DNA of 64,000 bases from Butyrivibrio hungatei DSM 14810 (lineage in GTDB: Bacteria > Bacillota > Clostridia > Lachnospirales > Lachnospiraceae). The stretch's first letter is position 1. Each line of letters opens with the position of its first letter. Position numbers and translations under genes: made by a program. Positions 1 through 9,994 of this stretch are shown piece by piece. Location: positions 186,001-250,000 of the forward strand of contig NZ_FRDH01000005.1 in assembly GCF_900143205.1 (NCBI RefSeq), in the 5' to 3' direction. Below the pieces are notes generated by a model. It saw only the letters and a list, made by a program, of their open reading frames with translations, was not told the origin of the DNA and did no database searches.

Positions 1-2
1 CA

Positions 3-1832
3 TTTATGTCCATAGTTAACTATTATTTCTTCTTTGGACAGGTGTTGTTCCTTGTTATCTATTTCTTTGTAAGATACACACAGGGTAATAACTTTAAGAC
101 TATCTGCAAGATGTTTGTTAGAGCCCTTCTTGGTGGCATTACAGGTGTTATGCTTGCTGCATTTTTCCTGTTGCAGGCCTTTGCAGGAATTCAGGGTAAC
201 TCAAGACTTGATAATTTCATAAATGGCTATGATATCCTTGTTTATCCAAGTGAGAAGCTTTTGTGGGATATCGTAAAGAGCCTTTCTATGCTTCCTGATA
301 TCATTGGTAAGGGGACCTTGTTCTATACAGGAACGGTCAAGAATGCTTCCCTTGCAGCATATATTCCTTTATTTGGTATTTCAGGTGTTGTTGCGTTCTT
401 TTTACTTAACAAAAAGAAGAAAAACTGGGAAAAGACTATCCTTATCGTATGCGCAGTTATGGCTGTGATCCCGGTGCTTAATGCATCTTTTTCCATGTTC
501 AATAGCTCATATTATGCTAGATGGTTCTACATGCCAATCCTCATTATGTGCCTTATGACGGCACAGGTTGCAGAAAGAGGTAAGTCTCACCAGCTTAAGG
601 TTGGTACTGTTGTTGCTGTTGTCATGTTCCTTTTCTTTGTGGGAGTATATTTTTTCCCATCCAAGAATGATGCGGGCGAAACAGTTTTCTTTAACATGAC
701 TGAGAACAGCAAGATCTTCCTTTTGGATGTTCTTGGAACAGCTATCATGAGCTTTATCCTTCTTATACTGGTATTTGTGGTTCCAAAGAAGATCGGTAAA
801 AAAGACAGATTTCCTATAACCATAAGAGACAGGATCATACTCTTTACAGTTATAGCAAGCTGTATCTTGTCAACCTTTATACCTCTTCAGAACGGAAGCT
901 CTATCATAAGCGATAAGGGTAAGACCAAATGGCAGGAGCAGATGCTCTTTAATAAGACAGTTGTTGATCAGAGTGATTTCTGCAGAGGAGAAGTGGATAG
1001 TACTTCCACCAACTATGATATGGCTTGGGGAATCCCTTCAATTCACTGCTTCCTTAGTACGGTTCCATCTGAGATCTTTGATTTCCTACATGGAACACTT
1101 GATATTAACAGAACAGTAGAGACCACTATTCCTGTTAACAGAGTAGGAGCAAGGGCTATCCTATCTGCAAGATACTATATGGAAAATGCTATTATCAGTA
1201 AGAACAGGATCTTCAATAATGGCGAAGGTACAGATGGATACGTTTTTCATGATACACAGAATGGTTTTGACGTATTTGAAAATAAGAACTTTATCCCAAT
1301 GGGATTTACCTATGATTACTACATAACAGAGTCTGAGTGGGAAGACCTTGATCCTGAAGACCATGACTATGACCTTTCTAGGGTACTTATCATTTCTGAT
1401 GATGATGCCCTTAAGTATGGCGATAGCCTCATTATGACTGAGCTTACAGCAGAAGATCTCTTAAATGATGAGATGAACTACTATAGATTTGAAAAAGAGT
1501 GTGAAAACAGAAAAGCAACTTCATGCTCAAGCTTTATTACAGATACTTACGGCTTTAGTGCTACAACCTCAATACTCAAGGACAACACTTTGGTATTCTT
1601 CTCAGTACCATTTACAGAGGGCTTTAGCTGCACTGTAGATGGAAAAGAGACAGAGATTGTAAGAGCTGATTATGGCCTTATGGCAATACCTGTATCTGGC
1701 GGTGTTCATGAGATAAGAGTTACATATACACCAGAAGGATTCAAGAATGGCGGCATTCTTAGTTTGATAGCCCTCATTATTCTCTTGGTTTATGGCACAT
1801 ACACATTAAAAATAATCAAGAAAAACGATTAA
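3..1832 (+). CDS. YfhO family membrane protein, 3' part (5' end outside window)
   Basis: The reading frame is open to the left edge, so the ATG at 6 is probably internal and the N-terminal part is missing. About 608 residues are visible. The first ~290 residues hold several hydrophobic helices, with a short NSSYYARWFYMP stretch typical of YfhO proteins. A long extracytoplasmic-type region follows, ending in a small beta domain with a G-x-H-E-I-R-V-T-Y-T-P motif and a last helix with a lysine-rich end. YfhO is a multipass GT-C-like protein; in Bacillus it is needed to glycosylate lipoteichoic acid using a lipid-linked sugar made by the GT2 CsbB. A GT2 of that architecture lies 2 kb downstream. 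The family call is good; the substrate is inferred. Confidence 0.8.
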   Translation, partial: FMSIVNYYFFFGQVLFLVIYFFVRYTQGNNFKTICKMFVRALLGGITGVMLAAFFLLQAFAGIQGNSRLDNFINGYDILVYPSEKLLWDIVKSLSMLPDIIGKGTLFYTGTVKNASLAAYIPLFGISGVVAFFLLNKKKKNWEKTILIVCAVMAVIPVLNASFSMFNSSYYARWFYMPILIMCLMTAQVAERGKSHQLKVGTVVAVVMFLFFVGVYFFPSKNDAGETVFFNMTENSKIFLLDVLGTAIMSFILLILVFVVPKKIGKKDRFPITIRDRIILFTVIASCILSTFIPLQNGSSIISDKGKTKWQEQMLFNKTVVDQSDFCRGEVDSTSTNYDMAWGIPSIHCFLSTVPSEIFDFLHGTLDINRTVETTIPVNRVGARAILSARYYMENAIISKNRIFNNGEGTDGYVFHDTQNGFDVFENKNFIPMGFTYDYYITESEWEDLDPEDHDYDLSRVLIISDDDALKYGDSLIMTELTAEDLLNDEMNYYRFEKECENRKATSCSSFITDTYGFSATTSILKDNTLVFFSVPFTEGFSCTVDGKETEIVRADYGLMAIPVSGGVHEIRVTYTPEGFKNGGILSLIALIILLVYGTYTLKIIKKND

Positions 1833-1917
1833 ATTTGTTATGTGTTTTACTTCCTTTTACTATGTTATATTTACTATATTGTTTTTGATATAAATTAAGG
1901 CAAGGAGATATGACAGT

Positions 1918-3189
1918 ATGAGCGGAATGACCATGAGCCAGAAGATTTTGGCAGCACATGCGGGACTTTCAGAGGTTAAGGCTGGACAGCTTATAGAGGC
2001 TGATCTTGATCTAGTCCTTGGCAACGACATAACAAGCCCTGTAGCTATCAAAGAAATGTCAAAGTTCACAAAAGAGGGAGTATTTGATAAGGACAAGATT
2101 GCGCTTGTTCCAGATCATTTTGTACCAAACAAAGATATTAAATCTGCTGAGAACTGCAAATGTGTTAGGGAGTTTGCGATTAAGAACAAGATTACTAACT
2201 ATTTTGAAGTAGGTAAGATGGGCATTGAGCATGCTCTTTTACCTGAGCAGGGACTTACAGTTCCAGGAGACCTTATAATCGGTGCTGATTCACACACCTG
2301 TACCTATGGCGCTTTAGGAGCATTTTCTACAGGTATCGGGTCTACTGATATGGCTGCAGGAATGGCTACAGGTAAGGCATGGTTCAAGGTTCCATCAGCC
2401 ATTAAGTTTAATATTGTTGGCAAGCCTTCAAAATGGGTAAGTGGTAAGGATGTCATTCTCCATATCATTGGCATGATCGGTGTTGATGGAGCTCTTTATA
2501 AGTCAATGGAATTTGTTGGAGAGGGTATAAAGAATCTTTCTATGGACGATAGATTTACGATTGCTAACATGGCTATCGAGGCTGGTGGCAAGAACGGAAT
2601 CTTCCCTGTGGATGATGTTGCTATGGCTTATGTTAAGGAACATGCGCCAAACAAGAAGATTACAGTATATGAAGCTGATGAGGATGCTGAGTACGATGAG
2701 GAGTATACAATTGATCTTAGTATCTTGAAACCAACAGTTGCATTTCCACATCTTCCAGAGAATACTCATACCTTTGATGATATAAAAGATATCAAGATAG
2801 ATCAGGTAGTAATTGGATCCTGCACAAACGGAAGGATCGATGATCTTAGAATAGCAGCTGAAGTGCTTTTAGGTCGTCATGTAGCAGAGGGAATCAGATG
2901 TATCGTGATCCCTGCTACACAGAAGATATATCTTACAGCAATGGAAGAGGGACTGTTAAAGACCTTCGTAGAGGCTGGAGCTATCGTATCAACTCCAACC
3001 TGCGGACCATGTCTTGGTGGTTATATGGGAGTTCTTGCATCAGGTGAGAGATGTGTATCTACTACAAACAGAAACTTTGTAGGAAGAATGGGAGCTATCG
3101 ATTCTGAGATTTATCTTGCTTCCCCTGCTGTTGCAGCGGCAAGCGCAGTAACAGGCAAAATATCACAGCCATCAGAGCTGGGACTTTAA
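1918..3189 (+). CDS. leuC: 3-isopropylmalate dehydratase large subunit
   Basis: Isomerises 2-isopropylmalate to 3-isopropylmalate in leucine synthesis, as a heterodimer with LeuD. The protein is 423 residues, the length of the shorter HacA/LeuC2-like branch rather than the ~466-residue proteobacterial form. The three [4Fe-4S] cysteines are visible: C302 in IGSCTNGR, and C362 and C365 in PTCGPC. The [15 protein letters not shown] active-site stretch is intact. AAGGAG at 1902-1907 supports the ATG at 1918. leuD follows after 18 bases. leuA and leuB are not in the window. A homoaconitase-like substrate cannot be excluded from sequence alone, but ilvE nearby fits leucine synthesis. Confidence 0.95.
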   Translation: MSGMTMSQKILAAHAGLSEVKAGQLIEADLDLVLGNDITSPVAIKEMSKFTKEGVFDKDKIALVPDHFVPNKDIKSAENCKCVREFAIKNKITNYFEVGKMGIEHALLPEQGLTVPGDLIIGADSHTCTYGALGAFSTGIGSTDMAAGMATGKAWFKVPSAIKFNIVGKPSKWVSGKDVILHIIGMIGVDGALYKSMEFVGEGIKNLSMDDRFTIANMAIEAGGKNGIFPVDDVAMAYVKEHAPNKKITVYEADEDAEYDEEYTIDLSILKPTVAFPHLPENTHTFDDIKDIKIDQVVIGSCTNGRIDDLRIAAEVLLGRHVAEGIRCIVIPATQKIYLTAMEEGLLKTFVEAGAIVSTPTCGPCLGGYMGVLASGERCVSTTNRNFVGRMGAIDSEIYLASPAVAAASAVTGKISQPSELGL

Positions 3190-3207
3190 TGGAGGAGGAA
3201 AGATAAG

Positions 3208-3696
3208 ATGAAGGCAGCAAGAGGCACCGTTTTTAAATATGGCGATAACGTTGATACAGATGTGATCATTCCGGCAAGATATCTGAATACCACAGATGGT
3301 TCTGAACTAGCAAGGCACTGCATGGAAGATATTGACAAAGACTTTGCTTCTAAGGTAAAGGCTGGAGATATCATAGTTGCTGACAAAAACTTTGGTTGTG
3401 GATCTTCAAGAGAACATGCTCCACTTGCTATTAAGTGCGCAGGCGTCAGCTGCGTTGTAGCTAAGAGTTTTGCAAGAATCTTTTACAGAAACAGTATAAA
3501 CATTGGACTTCCTATCATAGAATGTGAAGAAGCCGCCGAGGCAATAAAGGCTGGAGATGTTGTGAACATCGATTTTGATTCAGGCATCATTACAGATGAG
3601 ACAACAGGAGAGTCATTTAAAGGCCAGGCATTCCCTCCATTTATGCAAAAGATAATAGACTCAGAGGGACTTATAAATTACATAAATCAAAAGTAA
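3208..3696 (+). CDS. leuD: 3-isopropylmalate dehydratase small subunit
   Basis: Small (swivel-domain) subunit that completes the LeuCD active site. It is 162 residues, the short form that pairs with HacA-like large subunits. The N-terminal [15 protein letters not shown] segment and the substrate-binding [10 protein letters not shown] loop are intact. A GGAGGAGG ribosome site directly follows the leuC stop, so the two genes should be translated from one message. A strong terminator follows 12 bases after the stop, so leuCD ends as a two-gene unit. Confidence 0.95.
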   Translation: MKAARGTVFKYGDNVDTDVIIPARYLNTTDGSELARHCMEDIDKDFASKVKAGDIIVADKNFGCGSSREHAPLAIKCAGVSCVVAKSFARIFYRNSINIGLPIIECEEAAEAIKAGDVVNIDFDSGIITDETTGESFKGQAFPPFMQKIIDSEGLINYINQK

Positions 3697-3707
3697 GATA
3701 AACTTTT

Positions 3708-3738
3708 CAGGGTGGCAGAAAAAGCCACCCTGTTTTTT
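3708..3738 (+). terminator. Rho-independent terminator after leuCD
   Basis: Nine-base arms CAGGGTGGC and GCCACCCTG enclose a 7-base loop and are followed by six T. Confidence 0.93.
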
Positions 3739-3804
3739 GGCTGTCGCCTTTAAAAAAATATTGATTTATATTATTATTGTAAGGGTATGAATACGGAGGA
3801 CGAT

Positions 3805-4788
3805 ATGAACAGATTATTTTGTGTTATTCCTTGTTATAACGAAGAGGAAGTACTTCATGAAACTGCAAGCAGGCTTGAAGCCAAGATAAAGAGCCTTGTT
3901 GCTGCAGGTAAGATTGCAGAAGATAGTAGGATCTTATTTGTAAATGATGGATCTAGAGACAAGACTTGGAGCATCATTAGTGAACTTCATGAAAAAAGTG
4001 AGTTATTCCAGGGGATAAACTTATCTAAAAATATGGGACATCAGAATGCTCTTTTAGCTGGTCTTATGACTGCAAAGGATCTTTGCGATGCAGCAATATC
4101 TCTTGATGCGGATCTTCAGGATGATATTAATGCAATTGATGAGATGGTGGAAAAATACCTTAATGGAGCAGATGTAGTCTATGGTGTCAGATCAAAAAGA
4201 GCTACTGACACATTCTTTAAGAAATTCACAGCAGAGTCTTTTTATAAGCTTATGAATAGTCTTGGAGCCAATACTGTCTACAACCACGCTGATTACAGAC
4301 TTATGAGCAGACGTGCACTTCAGGCGCTTTCTGAATTTGGTGAAGTCAACTTGTTCCTTAGAGGAATCGTGCCTATGGTTGGCTTTAACTCAGATGTTGT
4401 TTACTACGAAAGAGCAGAGAGATTTGCCGGAGAGAGTAAGTATCCTCTTCGCAAGATGCTCAGTTTTGCTATGGAAGGTATTACAAGTCTTAGCACCAAG
4501 CCCATCAAGATGATCACAGGCCTTGGCGTTAGCATCTTCCTTGTGAGCATCATTGTACTTATCTATTCACTTGTGAGACATTTTACAGGTCATACTATTC
4601 CTGGATGGACTACAACAGTTCTTTCTGTTTGGGCAATTGGCGGACTTATTATGATCTCCCTTGGTGTTATTGGTGAGTACATTGGCAAGATCTACCTTGA
4701 GACCAAAAATAGGCCTCGCTTTATCATCAGAGATTATATCGGTGATGAAGAGGATGTTGAGATCGCAAATTATACTTACAAAAGATAA
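3805..4788 (+). CDS. Family 2 glycosyltransferase with two C-terminal membrane helices (CsbB/GtrB-like)
   Basis: Predicted to move a sugar from a nucleotide donor onto undecaprenyl phosphate on the cytoplasmic face. The GT-A fold covers roughly residues 1-220: the CVIPCYNEEE start, a VNDGSRD donor motif, and the metal-binding D101-A-D103. Two membrane helices follow (about residues 235-295), then a basic tail, as in CsbB, GtrB and DPM1-like enzymes. An in-frame ATG lies at 3787, but GGAGGA at 3795-3800 sits just before the ATG at 3805, so I start there (327 residues). Bacillus CsbB works with YfhO, and a YfhO relative ends 2 kb upstream. The sugar is not predictable. Confidence 0.9.
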   Translation: MNRLFCVIPCYNEEEVLHETASRLEAKIKSLVAAGKIAEDSRILFVNDGSRDKTWSIISELHEKSELFQGINLSKNMGHQNALLAGLMTAKDLCDAAISLDADLQDDINAIDEMVEKYLNGADVVYGVRSKRATDTFFKKFTAESFYKLMNSLGANTVYNHADYRLMSRRALQALSEFGEVNLFLRGIVPMVGFNSDVVYYERAERFAGESKYPLRKMLSFAMEGITSLSTKPIKMITGLGVSIFLVSIIVLIYSLVRHFTGHTIPGWTTTVLSVWAIGGLIMISLGVIGEYIGKIYLETKNRPRFIIRDYIGDEEDVEIANYTYKR

Positions 4789-4814
4789 AGAAAGATAGGA
4801 GTTTATTTTATAAA

Positions 4815-5633
4815 ATGGCAAACGGACACGGCAAGAAACCAGAAGACTTTAAGAAGCAGATGGAGGAGAATTTTAAAGTTGCTCCTGGTGCTAATACACA
4901 TGTAAAGAAAGTTATCGGAATCGTAAGTGGTAAGGGCGGCGTAGGAAAGAGCCTTGTTACAGGCCTTTCAGCCACATATATGAACAGAAAGGGCTACAAA
5001 ACAGCAATCATGGATGCTGATATTACAGGTCCTTCAATCCCAAAGATGTTTGGAATCGGCAAATTGAACGTTGCCGATGAGAATGGTCTTATTCCAGCAG
5101 TAACAGAGCATGGTACCAAGGTTATGTCTCTTAATATGCTCATGGATCACGAGACTGATCCTGTTATCTGGAGAGGCCCTGTAATAGCAGGTATTGTTAA
5201 GCAGTTCTGGTCAGATGTTAACTGGGGCGATGTAGACTTTATGTTTGTAGATATGCCTCCTGGAACAGGAGATGTGCCTCTTACAGTTTTCCAGTCTCTT
5301 CCTGTAGATGGAATCATTGTTGTATCAACTCCTCAGGAACTTGTTAACATGATCGTTGAGAAGGCTGTTAACATGGCCAATATGATGAATATTCCAGTTC
5401 TTGGTATTGTTGAGAATATGAGTTATATGAAGTGCCCTCACTGCGGAGAGATGCTTAATATCTTTGGTGAGAGCGGTCTTGAAGCTTATGCAGCTTCTAA
5501 TGGCCTTAGTGTTCTTGGCAGAATTCCTCTTGATCCACAGTTTGCTTCTCTTTGTGATGCAGGCAAGATTGAAGATATGAAGGAAGATTATCTTGATAGT
5601 CTTGTATATATCCTTGAAGGAATGATCGAATAA
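4815..5633 (+). CDS. Mrp/NBP35 family P-loop ATPase (iron-sulfur carrier)
   Basis: Members of this family bind and transfer Fe-S clusters in the cytoplasm. A deviant Walker A motif G39-K-G-G-V-G-K-S46 is typical of MinD/Mrp ATPases. It is followed by the DADITGPSIPKM switch segment, the DMPPGTGD Walker B region, and the cluster-binding C207-P-H-C210. At 272 residues it lacks the extra N-terminal MIP18 domain found in long Mrp proteins. It follows the glycosyltransferase after 26 bases; no functional link between the two is evident. Confidence 0.92.
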   Translation: MANGHGKKPEDFKKQMEENFKVAPGANTHVKKVIGIVSGKGGVGKSLVTGLSATYMNRKGYKTAIMDADITGPSIPKMFGIGKLNVADENGLIPAVTEHGTKVMSLNMLMDHETDPVIWRGPVIAGIVKQFWSDVNWGDVDFMFVDMPPGTGDVPLTVFQSLPVDGIIVVSTPQELVNMIVEKAVNMANMMNIPVLGIVENMSYMKCPHCGEMLNIFGESGLEAYAASNGLSVLGRIPLDPQFASLCDAGKIEDMKEDYLDSLVYILEGMIE

Positions 5634-5659
5634 AAACTTACTGTTCGGAGAAAAGTGTT

Positions 5660-7075
5660 ATGAAAATGAAACCAGAAAAAAATCAAGTAACATGGGGCAT
5701 TACCATATTTGTATTATGTGTTGCAGTTATGCTGGCATATTCGGTCATATTTCATGGCAAGACTCTGACCAAAAGCCTTACAGATATCATAAATGGTCTG
5801 TCAGGAATCATCATTGGCATCGTTATTGCTTATATCCTCATTCCTTTACTTGAGGGTATTGAGGAAAAGATACTGTATCCATTGTTTAAGCTTTGCGGCA
5901 AGGAAGTATCTGTTTTTGATAAAAAGGACAAGAAGGTAAGAGGAACTATCAGAAAGATAGCAGTTCTTTTGACTATGATAATATTCCTCTTTATTATTTA
6001 TGGACTGTTTAGGATCATCATTCCTCAGCTTATAGACAGTATAAAAGAGATCGCAACAAATTTGCCTATCTATATTAGAAATATGGATGAGTATTCTAAT
6101 ATGTTCCTTAGTAACAATCCAGATCTTCAAAAGATCATTGATTCACAGCTGGATCAGTACTATGAGAACTTAAGCGAATTCATGACCAAGAAGCTCCTTC
6201 CTATGCTTCCTTCAGCTGATACTATGGTGAAGGTTGCATCCAAGAGTCTTCTTTCGATCATTGGAGGTGTTCTTGATATAGTTGTCGGAGTTATTGTTGC
6301 TATCTATGTTCTTAATTCCAAGGAACGTTTTTCAACTATCGGCAAAAAGATGGCTTATGCTACATTCAGAGAGGATTTTGCAAACGAACTTATTGGTGGC
6401 TTCCGATTTGCAAACAACACCTTTGAGAGTTTTATTGGTGGTAAACTTATAGATTCACTTATCATCGGTGTTATCTGTTATATAGGTTGTGCATTTGCAC
6501 TGCACATTGACTATCCGGTACTTATTTCTGTGATAGTTGGTGTAACCAATATTATTCCATTCTTTGGCCCATACATCGGTGGAATAGCAGGTGCACTGTT
6601 ACTTGTCTTGATCGATCCTATCCAGGCACTTGTGTTCCTTATCTTTGTCATTATACTTCAGCAATTTGATGGCAATATCTTAGGACCAAGGATTCTTGGA
6701 AGCTCAACAGGTCTTTCAAGCTTTTGGGTTATCTTCTCAATTACCTTGTTTGGTAAGCTTTGGGGAATAGTGGGATGGCTTATAGGTGTTCCTATCTTTG
6801 CAGTATTCTATGCATTTATAGCCAAGATCACCAATGTGCTTCTTGAAAAGAAAAACTTAAGTACCTCTACACAGGATTACTATGATCTTGCCTATATCGA
6901 GGGTGGAGAAAAGAAATCCCTTAGCGACAAGAATAATAATAAGTTCAACGCCAGCAAAGAAGCAGATACTTTCAATAAGATCTTTAATTTTGAAGGCATC
7001 AAAGAAAAACTAGGTGAAAAAAGATCAAGAAAAGAAGATAAGAAATCTGAAAAAAAGGATAATGATAACGCTTGA
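5660..7075 (+). CDS. AI-2E family transporter (PerM/YdiK-like)
   Basis: A 471-residue multipass membrane protein. Two helices lie near the N terminus (residues ~12-65), one at ~100-125, then a long soluble stretch (~130-195) and a C-terminal cluster of four to five helices (~195-390) with the family motif GVTNIIPFFGPYIGG. Members export varied small solutes; the AI-2 assignment of the family comes from one E. coli member, so the substrate here is unknown. The last ~70 residues form a lysine/glutamate-rich hydrophilic tail. A promoter for ilvE overlaps the stop codon. Confidence 0.88.
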   Translation: MKMKPEKNQVTWGITIFVLCVAVMLAYSVIFHGKTLTKSLTDIINGLSGIIIGIVIAYILIPLLEGIEEKILYPLFKLCGKEVSVFDKKDKKVRGTIRKIAVLLTMIIFLFIIYGLFRIIIPQLIDSIKEIATNLPIYIRNMDEYSNMFLSNNPDLQKIIDSQLDQYYENLSEFMTKKLLPMLPSADTMVKVASKSLLSIIGGVLDIVVGVIVAIYVLNSKERFSTIGKKMAYATFREDFANELIGGFRFANNTFESFIGGKLIDSLIIGVICYIGCAFALHIDYPVLISVIVGVTNIIPFFGPYIGGIAGALLLVLIDPIQALVFLIFVIILQQFDGNILGPRILGSSTGLSSFWVIFSITLFGKLWGIVGWLIGVPIFAVFYAFIAKITNVLLEKKNLSTSTQDYYDLAYIEGGEKKSLSDKNNNKFNASKEADTFNKIFNFEGIKEKLGEKRSRKEDKKSEKKDNDNA

Positions 7076-7099
7076 CGGTTGATTACAAAGGTCTATAAT
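7072..7099 (+). promoter_or_regulatory. Predicted promoter for ilvE
   Basis: TTGACG (7072-7077), a 16-base spacer and a perfect TATAAT (7094-7099). The -35 box overlaps the end of the upstream permease gene. Confidence 0.7.
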
Positions 7100-7148
7100 G
7101 TTATGTATTATCGCTTTGGCGTGTTAAAGTTTGGAAGGGGATGAAGAA

Positions 7149-8180
7149 ATGAGTAAGAAGAATTTAGACTGGGCAAATATTGGATTCAGCTATATGGTAG
7201 CTGATAAGAGATTTGTATCTAACTATAAAGATGGAAAGTGGGATGACGGTGTCATTACAGAGAATTCCATGGTCACACTTTCAGAGGATGCTGGTGTTCT
7301 TCATTACGCACAGGAATGCTTCGAAGGACTTAAGGCTTATGAGACAGAAGATGGTAAGATCGTAACCTTCAGACCTGACCTGAACGCTGCTAGAATGGAA
7401 GATTCTGCTAAGAGACTTGAGATGCCTCCATTCCCGGCTGATAGATTTATCAAAGCTGTAGAAGAAGTTGTAGCAGCCAACAAAGATTGGGTTCCACCTT
7501 TCGGAAGTGGAGCAACTCTTTACATCAGACCTGTTATGTTCGCTACAGGAAATGTTATTGGTGTTAAACCTGCTGATGAGTATCAGTTCAGAATTTTCGT
7601 AACACCTGTTGGACCATACTTCAAGGGCGGTGCTAAGCCTATCGTTGTTAAGATAAGTGACTTTGACAGAGCAGCACCTCATGGAACAGGTAACATCAAG
7701 GCTGGTCTTAACTATGCTATGAGCCTTCATGCTATCGTTACAGCTCATGAAGAAGGATTTGCTGAGAATGTTTATCTTGATGCTGAGTCAAGAACATATA
7801 TTGAGGAGACCGGTGGAGCTAACATCATCTTCGTTACTAAGGAAGGTGGACTTGTAGTTCCTAAGTCACACACAGATTCAATACTTCCATCAATCACAAG
7901 AAGATCTATCGTATATGTAGCTAGAGAGATTCTTGGACTTGATGTTGAGGAGAGACCTGTTAAGCTTTCAGAGGTTGAGAATTTTGCTGAGATGGGACTT
8001 TGCGGAACAGCTGCAGTTATCAGCCCTGTTGGTAAGATCAATGACCACGGCAAGGAAATCTGCTTCCCAAGTGGAATGGATGAGATGGGACCAGTTATCA
8101 AGAAACTCTACGATACTCTTACAGGTATCCAGATGGGTAAGGTTCCTGCTCCAGAGGGATGGATCCACGTTATAGAATAA
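7149..8180 (+). CDS. ilvE: Branched-chain amino acid aminotransferase
   Basis: PLP-dependent class IV aminotransferase catalysing the last step of leucine, isoleucine and valine synthesis with glutamate. The PLP lysine is K184 in NIKAGLNYA. The phosphate-binding EETGGANI loop and the CGTAAVISPVG segment are intact. The open frame extends to a TTG at 7131, but GGAAGGGG at 7133-7140 is the ribosome site for the ATG at 7149 (MSKKNLDW), giving 343 residues, normal for the long BCAT type. It has its own promoter and terminator, so it is monocistronic and separate from leuCD 3.5 kb upstream. Confidence 0.95.
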   Translation: MSKKNLDWANIGFSYMVADKRFVSNYKDGKWDDGVITENSMVTLSEDAGVLHYAQECFEGLKAYETEDGKIVTFRPDLNAARMEDSAKRLEMPPFPADRFIKAVEEVVAANKDWVPPFGSGATLYIRPVMFATGNVIGVKPADEYQFRIFVTPVGPYFKGGAKPIVVKISDFDRAAPHGTGNIKAGLNYAMSLHAIVTAHEEGFAENVYLDAESRTYIEETGGANIIFVTKEGGLVVPKSHTDSILPSITRRSIVYVAREILGLDVEERPVKLSEVENFAEMGLCGTAAVISPVGKINDHGKEICFPSGMDEMGPVIKKLYDTLTGIQMGKVPAPEGWIHVIE

Positions 8181-8195
8181 TAATTTAGTGTATTT

Positions 8196-8230
8196 GAGGG
8201 CAAAAGAATTTTTCTTTTGCCCTCTTTTTT
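8196..8230 (+). terminator. Terminator after ilvE
   Basis: Twelve-base arms GAGGGCAAAAGA / TCTTTTGCCCTC with a 5-base loop, followed by six T. Confidence 0.93.
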
Positions 8231-8286
8231 ATACATTCAATGTGGTAGAATATAAGGAGTTTAGGAGAAAGTGGGGAGATTTTAGC

Positions 8287-8904
8287 TTGATAGCATATGT
8301 TAATGGAATCCTTGAAAATATTGAAGAGGGGAATGCTGTTATAGATGTTAATGGCGTTGGATATAATGTGAACATCTCTGGCAATACTATGGACAGGATG
8401 CCTGGTATCGGAGAAGTTGTTAAGCTTTATACATATACAAATGTAAAAGAGGATGCTTTTACATTATTTGGATTTTTATCTAGAGATGAGCTGAATTTAT
8501 TTAAGATGCTCATTACTGTTAATGGAATTGGACCTAAGGGTGGCCTTTCTATTTTATCTGTTATGAGTCCTGATGATCTTAGATTTGCGATCATCGCAGG
8601 AGATAGCGCTTCTATTGCCAAGGCACCTGGAATAGGAAAAAAGACAGCTGAGAGGATAACTCTTGAGCTTAGGGATAAAATAAAGGCTACAGAAGATGAT
8701 ATGCTTTCTTACAGATCTGCCGGTAGTGAAGATCTGTCTGGTGAGGCATCTCTTTCTAAGGATGAAGCTGTGGCAGCGCTTGTGGCTCTTGGCTATAATT
8801 CATCAGAGGCAGTTAAGGCAGTTAGAAAAGTTCTTTCAACTGATCCTGATGCAGCATCTGATACAGAAGTACTTCTTAAGAAGGCACTTAAGGAAATGTT
8901 CTGA
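8287..8904 (+). CDS. ruvA: Holliday junction branch migration protein RuvA
   Basis: Tetrameric DNA-junction binder that loads the RuvB motor. The protein begins [12 protein letters not shown], matching the usual RuvA start MIAYVKG, so I use the TTG at 8287 with GGGGA at 8273-8277 as ribosome site; upstream in-frame codons overlap the ilvE terminator region. This gives 205 residues. The N-terminal OB domain, the two helix-hairpin-helix motifs ([13 protein letters not shown] and [16 protein letters not shown]) and the C-terminal RuvB-binding domain ([14 protein letters not shown]) are visible. ruvB follows directly. Confidence 0.95.
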   Translation: MIAYVNGILENIEEGNAVIDVNGVGYNVNISGNTMDRMPGIGEVVKLYTYTNVKEDAFTLFGFLSRDELNLFKMLITVNGIGPKGGLSILSVMSPDDLRFAIIAGDSASIAKAPGIGKKTAERITLELRDKIKATEDDMLSYRSAGSEDLSGEASLSKDEAVAALVALGYNSSEAVKAVRKVLSTDPDAASDTEVLLKKALKEMF

Positions 8905-8933
8905 TAATTACTACTGGAGAGTTTTTGATAAGT

Positions 8934-9944
8934 ATGGAAAAAAGAAAGATAGTAACATCAAGGGGAATTGATGCAGAAGCTAATATAGAAGATTCAAGGA
9001 TAGAAGGTTCCCTTCGTCCAAAGAGTCTTGATAGCTACATAGGACAAAAGAAAATTAAGGAAAGTCTTAAGATCTATATTGAGGCTGCAAAGGGAAGAGG
9101 CGAAAGTCTTGACCATTTGCTATTTTATGGACCTCCAGGACTAGGTAAGACAACTCTTGCAGGTATTATAGCTAATGAGATGGGCGTTAATATCAAGATT
9201 ACCAGTGGCCCTGCAATTGAAAAACCTGGTGATATGGCTGCAATCCTTAATAATCTTCAGGAAGGTGATATCCTTTTTGTTGACGAGATCCACAGACTTA
9301 ACAGGCAGGTAGAAGAAGTTCTTTATCCTGCAATGGAAGATTATGCCATTGATATCATGATCGGAAAGGGACCTACCGCGAGATCTATAAGGCTTGACCT
9401 TCCACACTTCACACTAATAGGTGCAACTACTAGGGCAGGTATGCTATCAGCACCACTTCGTGACAGATTTGGAATGATCCACAGGATGGAATTCTATGAT
9501 ATCGATGAACTTTGTACGATCATCATGCAGTCTGCAGGGATTCTAGGAGTTGAGGTTGATGCCAATGGAGCAAAAGAGATGGCAAGACGCAGTAGAGGAA
9601 CGCCGCGACTTGCTAACAGAATCCTTAAGAGAGTAAGGGATTTTGCTCAGGTTAAATATGACGGCGTTATTACTGAGAAGGTTGCTAATGTGGCTCTTGA
9701 TCTTATGGACGTTGACAAGATGGGACTTGATCATACAGATAGAAACCTTTTGATGACAATGATCGATAAGTTTGGCGGTGGCCCTGTAGGACTTGATACT
9801 TTGGCAGCTGCGATAGGCGAAGATGCAGGCACTATAGAAGATGTCTATGAGCCTTATCTTATCAAGAATGGACTTATCAATAGGACGCCAAGAGGCCGTG
9901 TAGTCACGGATCTTGCACTTACACATTTAGGACTTGAAAAGTAA
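8934..9944 (+). CDS. ruvB: Holliday junction branch migration ATPase RuvB
   Basis: AAA+ ring helicase that drives branch migration with RuvA. Walker [10 protein letters not shown], Walker B DEIHR, sensor region [18 protein letters not shown], and the C-terminal winged helix ([11 protein letters not shown]) are all present. I start at the ATG at 8934 (336 residues, MEKRKI), which matches usual family N termini. A TTG at 8925, in frame, has better spacing to GGAGA (8916-8920) and is a real alternative giving 339 residues. No RuvC is expected in Firmicutes, which use RecU. No SOS box was seen in front of ruvAB. Confidence 0.95.
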   Translation: MEKRKIVTSRGIDAEANIEDSRIEGSLRPKSLDSYIGQKKIKESLKIYIEAAKGRGESLDHLLFYGPPGLGKTTLAGIIANEMGVNIKITSGPAIEKPGDMAAILNNLQEGDILFVDEIHRLNRQVEEVLYPAMEDYAIDIMIGKGPTARSIRLDLPHFTLIGATTRAGMLSAPLRDRFGMIHRMEFYDIDELCTIIMQSAGILGVEVDANGAKEMARRSRGTPRLANRILKRVRDFAQVKYDGVITEKVANVALDLMDVDKMGLDHTDRNLLMTMIDKFGGGPVGLDTLAAAIGEDAGTIEDVYEPYLIKNGLINRTPRGRVVTDLALTHLGLEK

Positions 9945-9994
9945 AGTCTCTGTGATTTATAATTTTACCATGCAATTACGAGGGGGAAAGATAG

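Noticed and set aside
1833..1917. A T-box or leucine leader in front of leuCD
   Set aside because: Only 85 AT-rich bases separate the genes; no stem, T-box sequence or short leucine-rich peptide was found.
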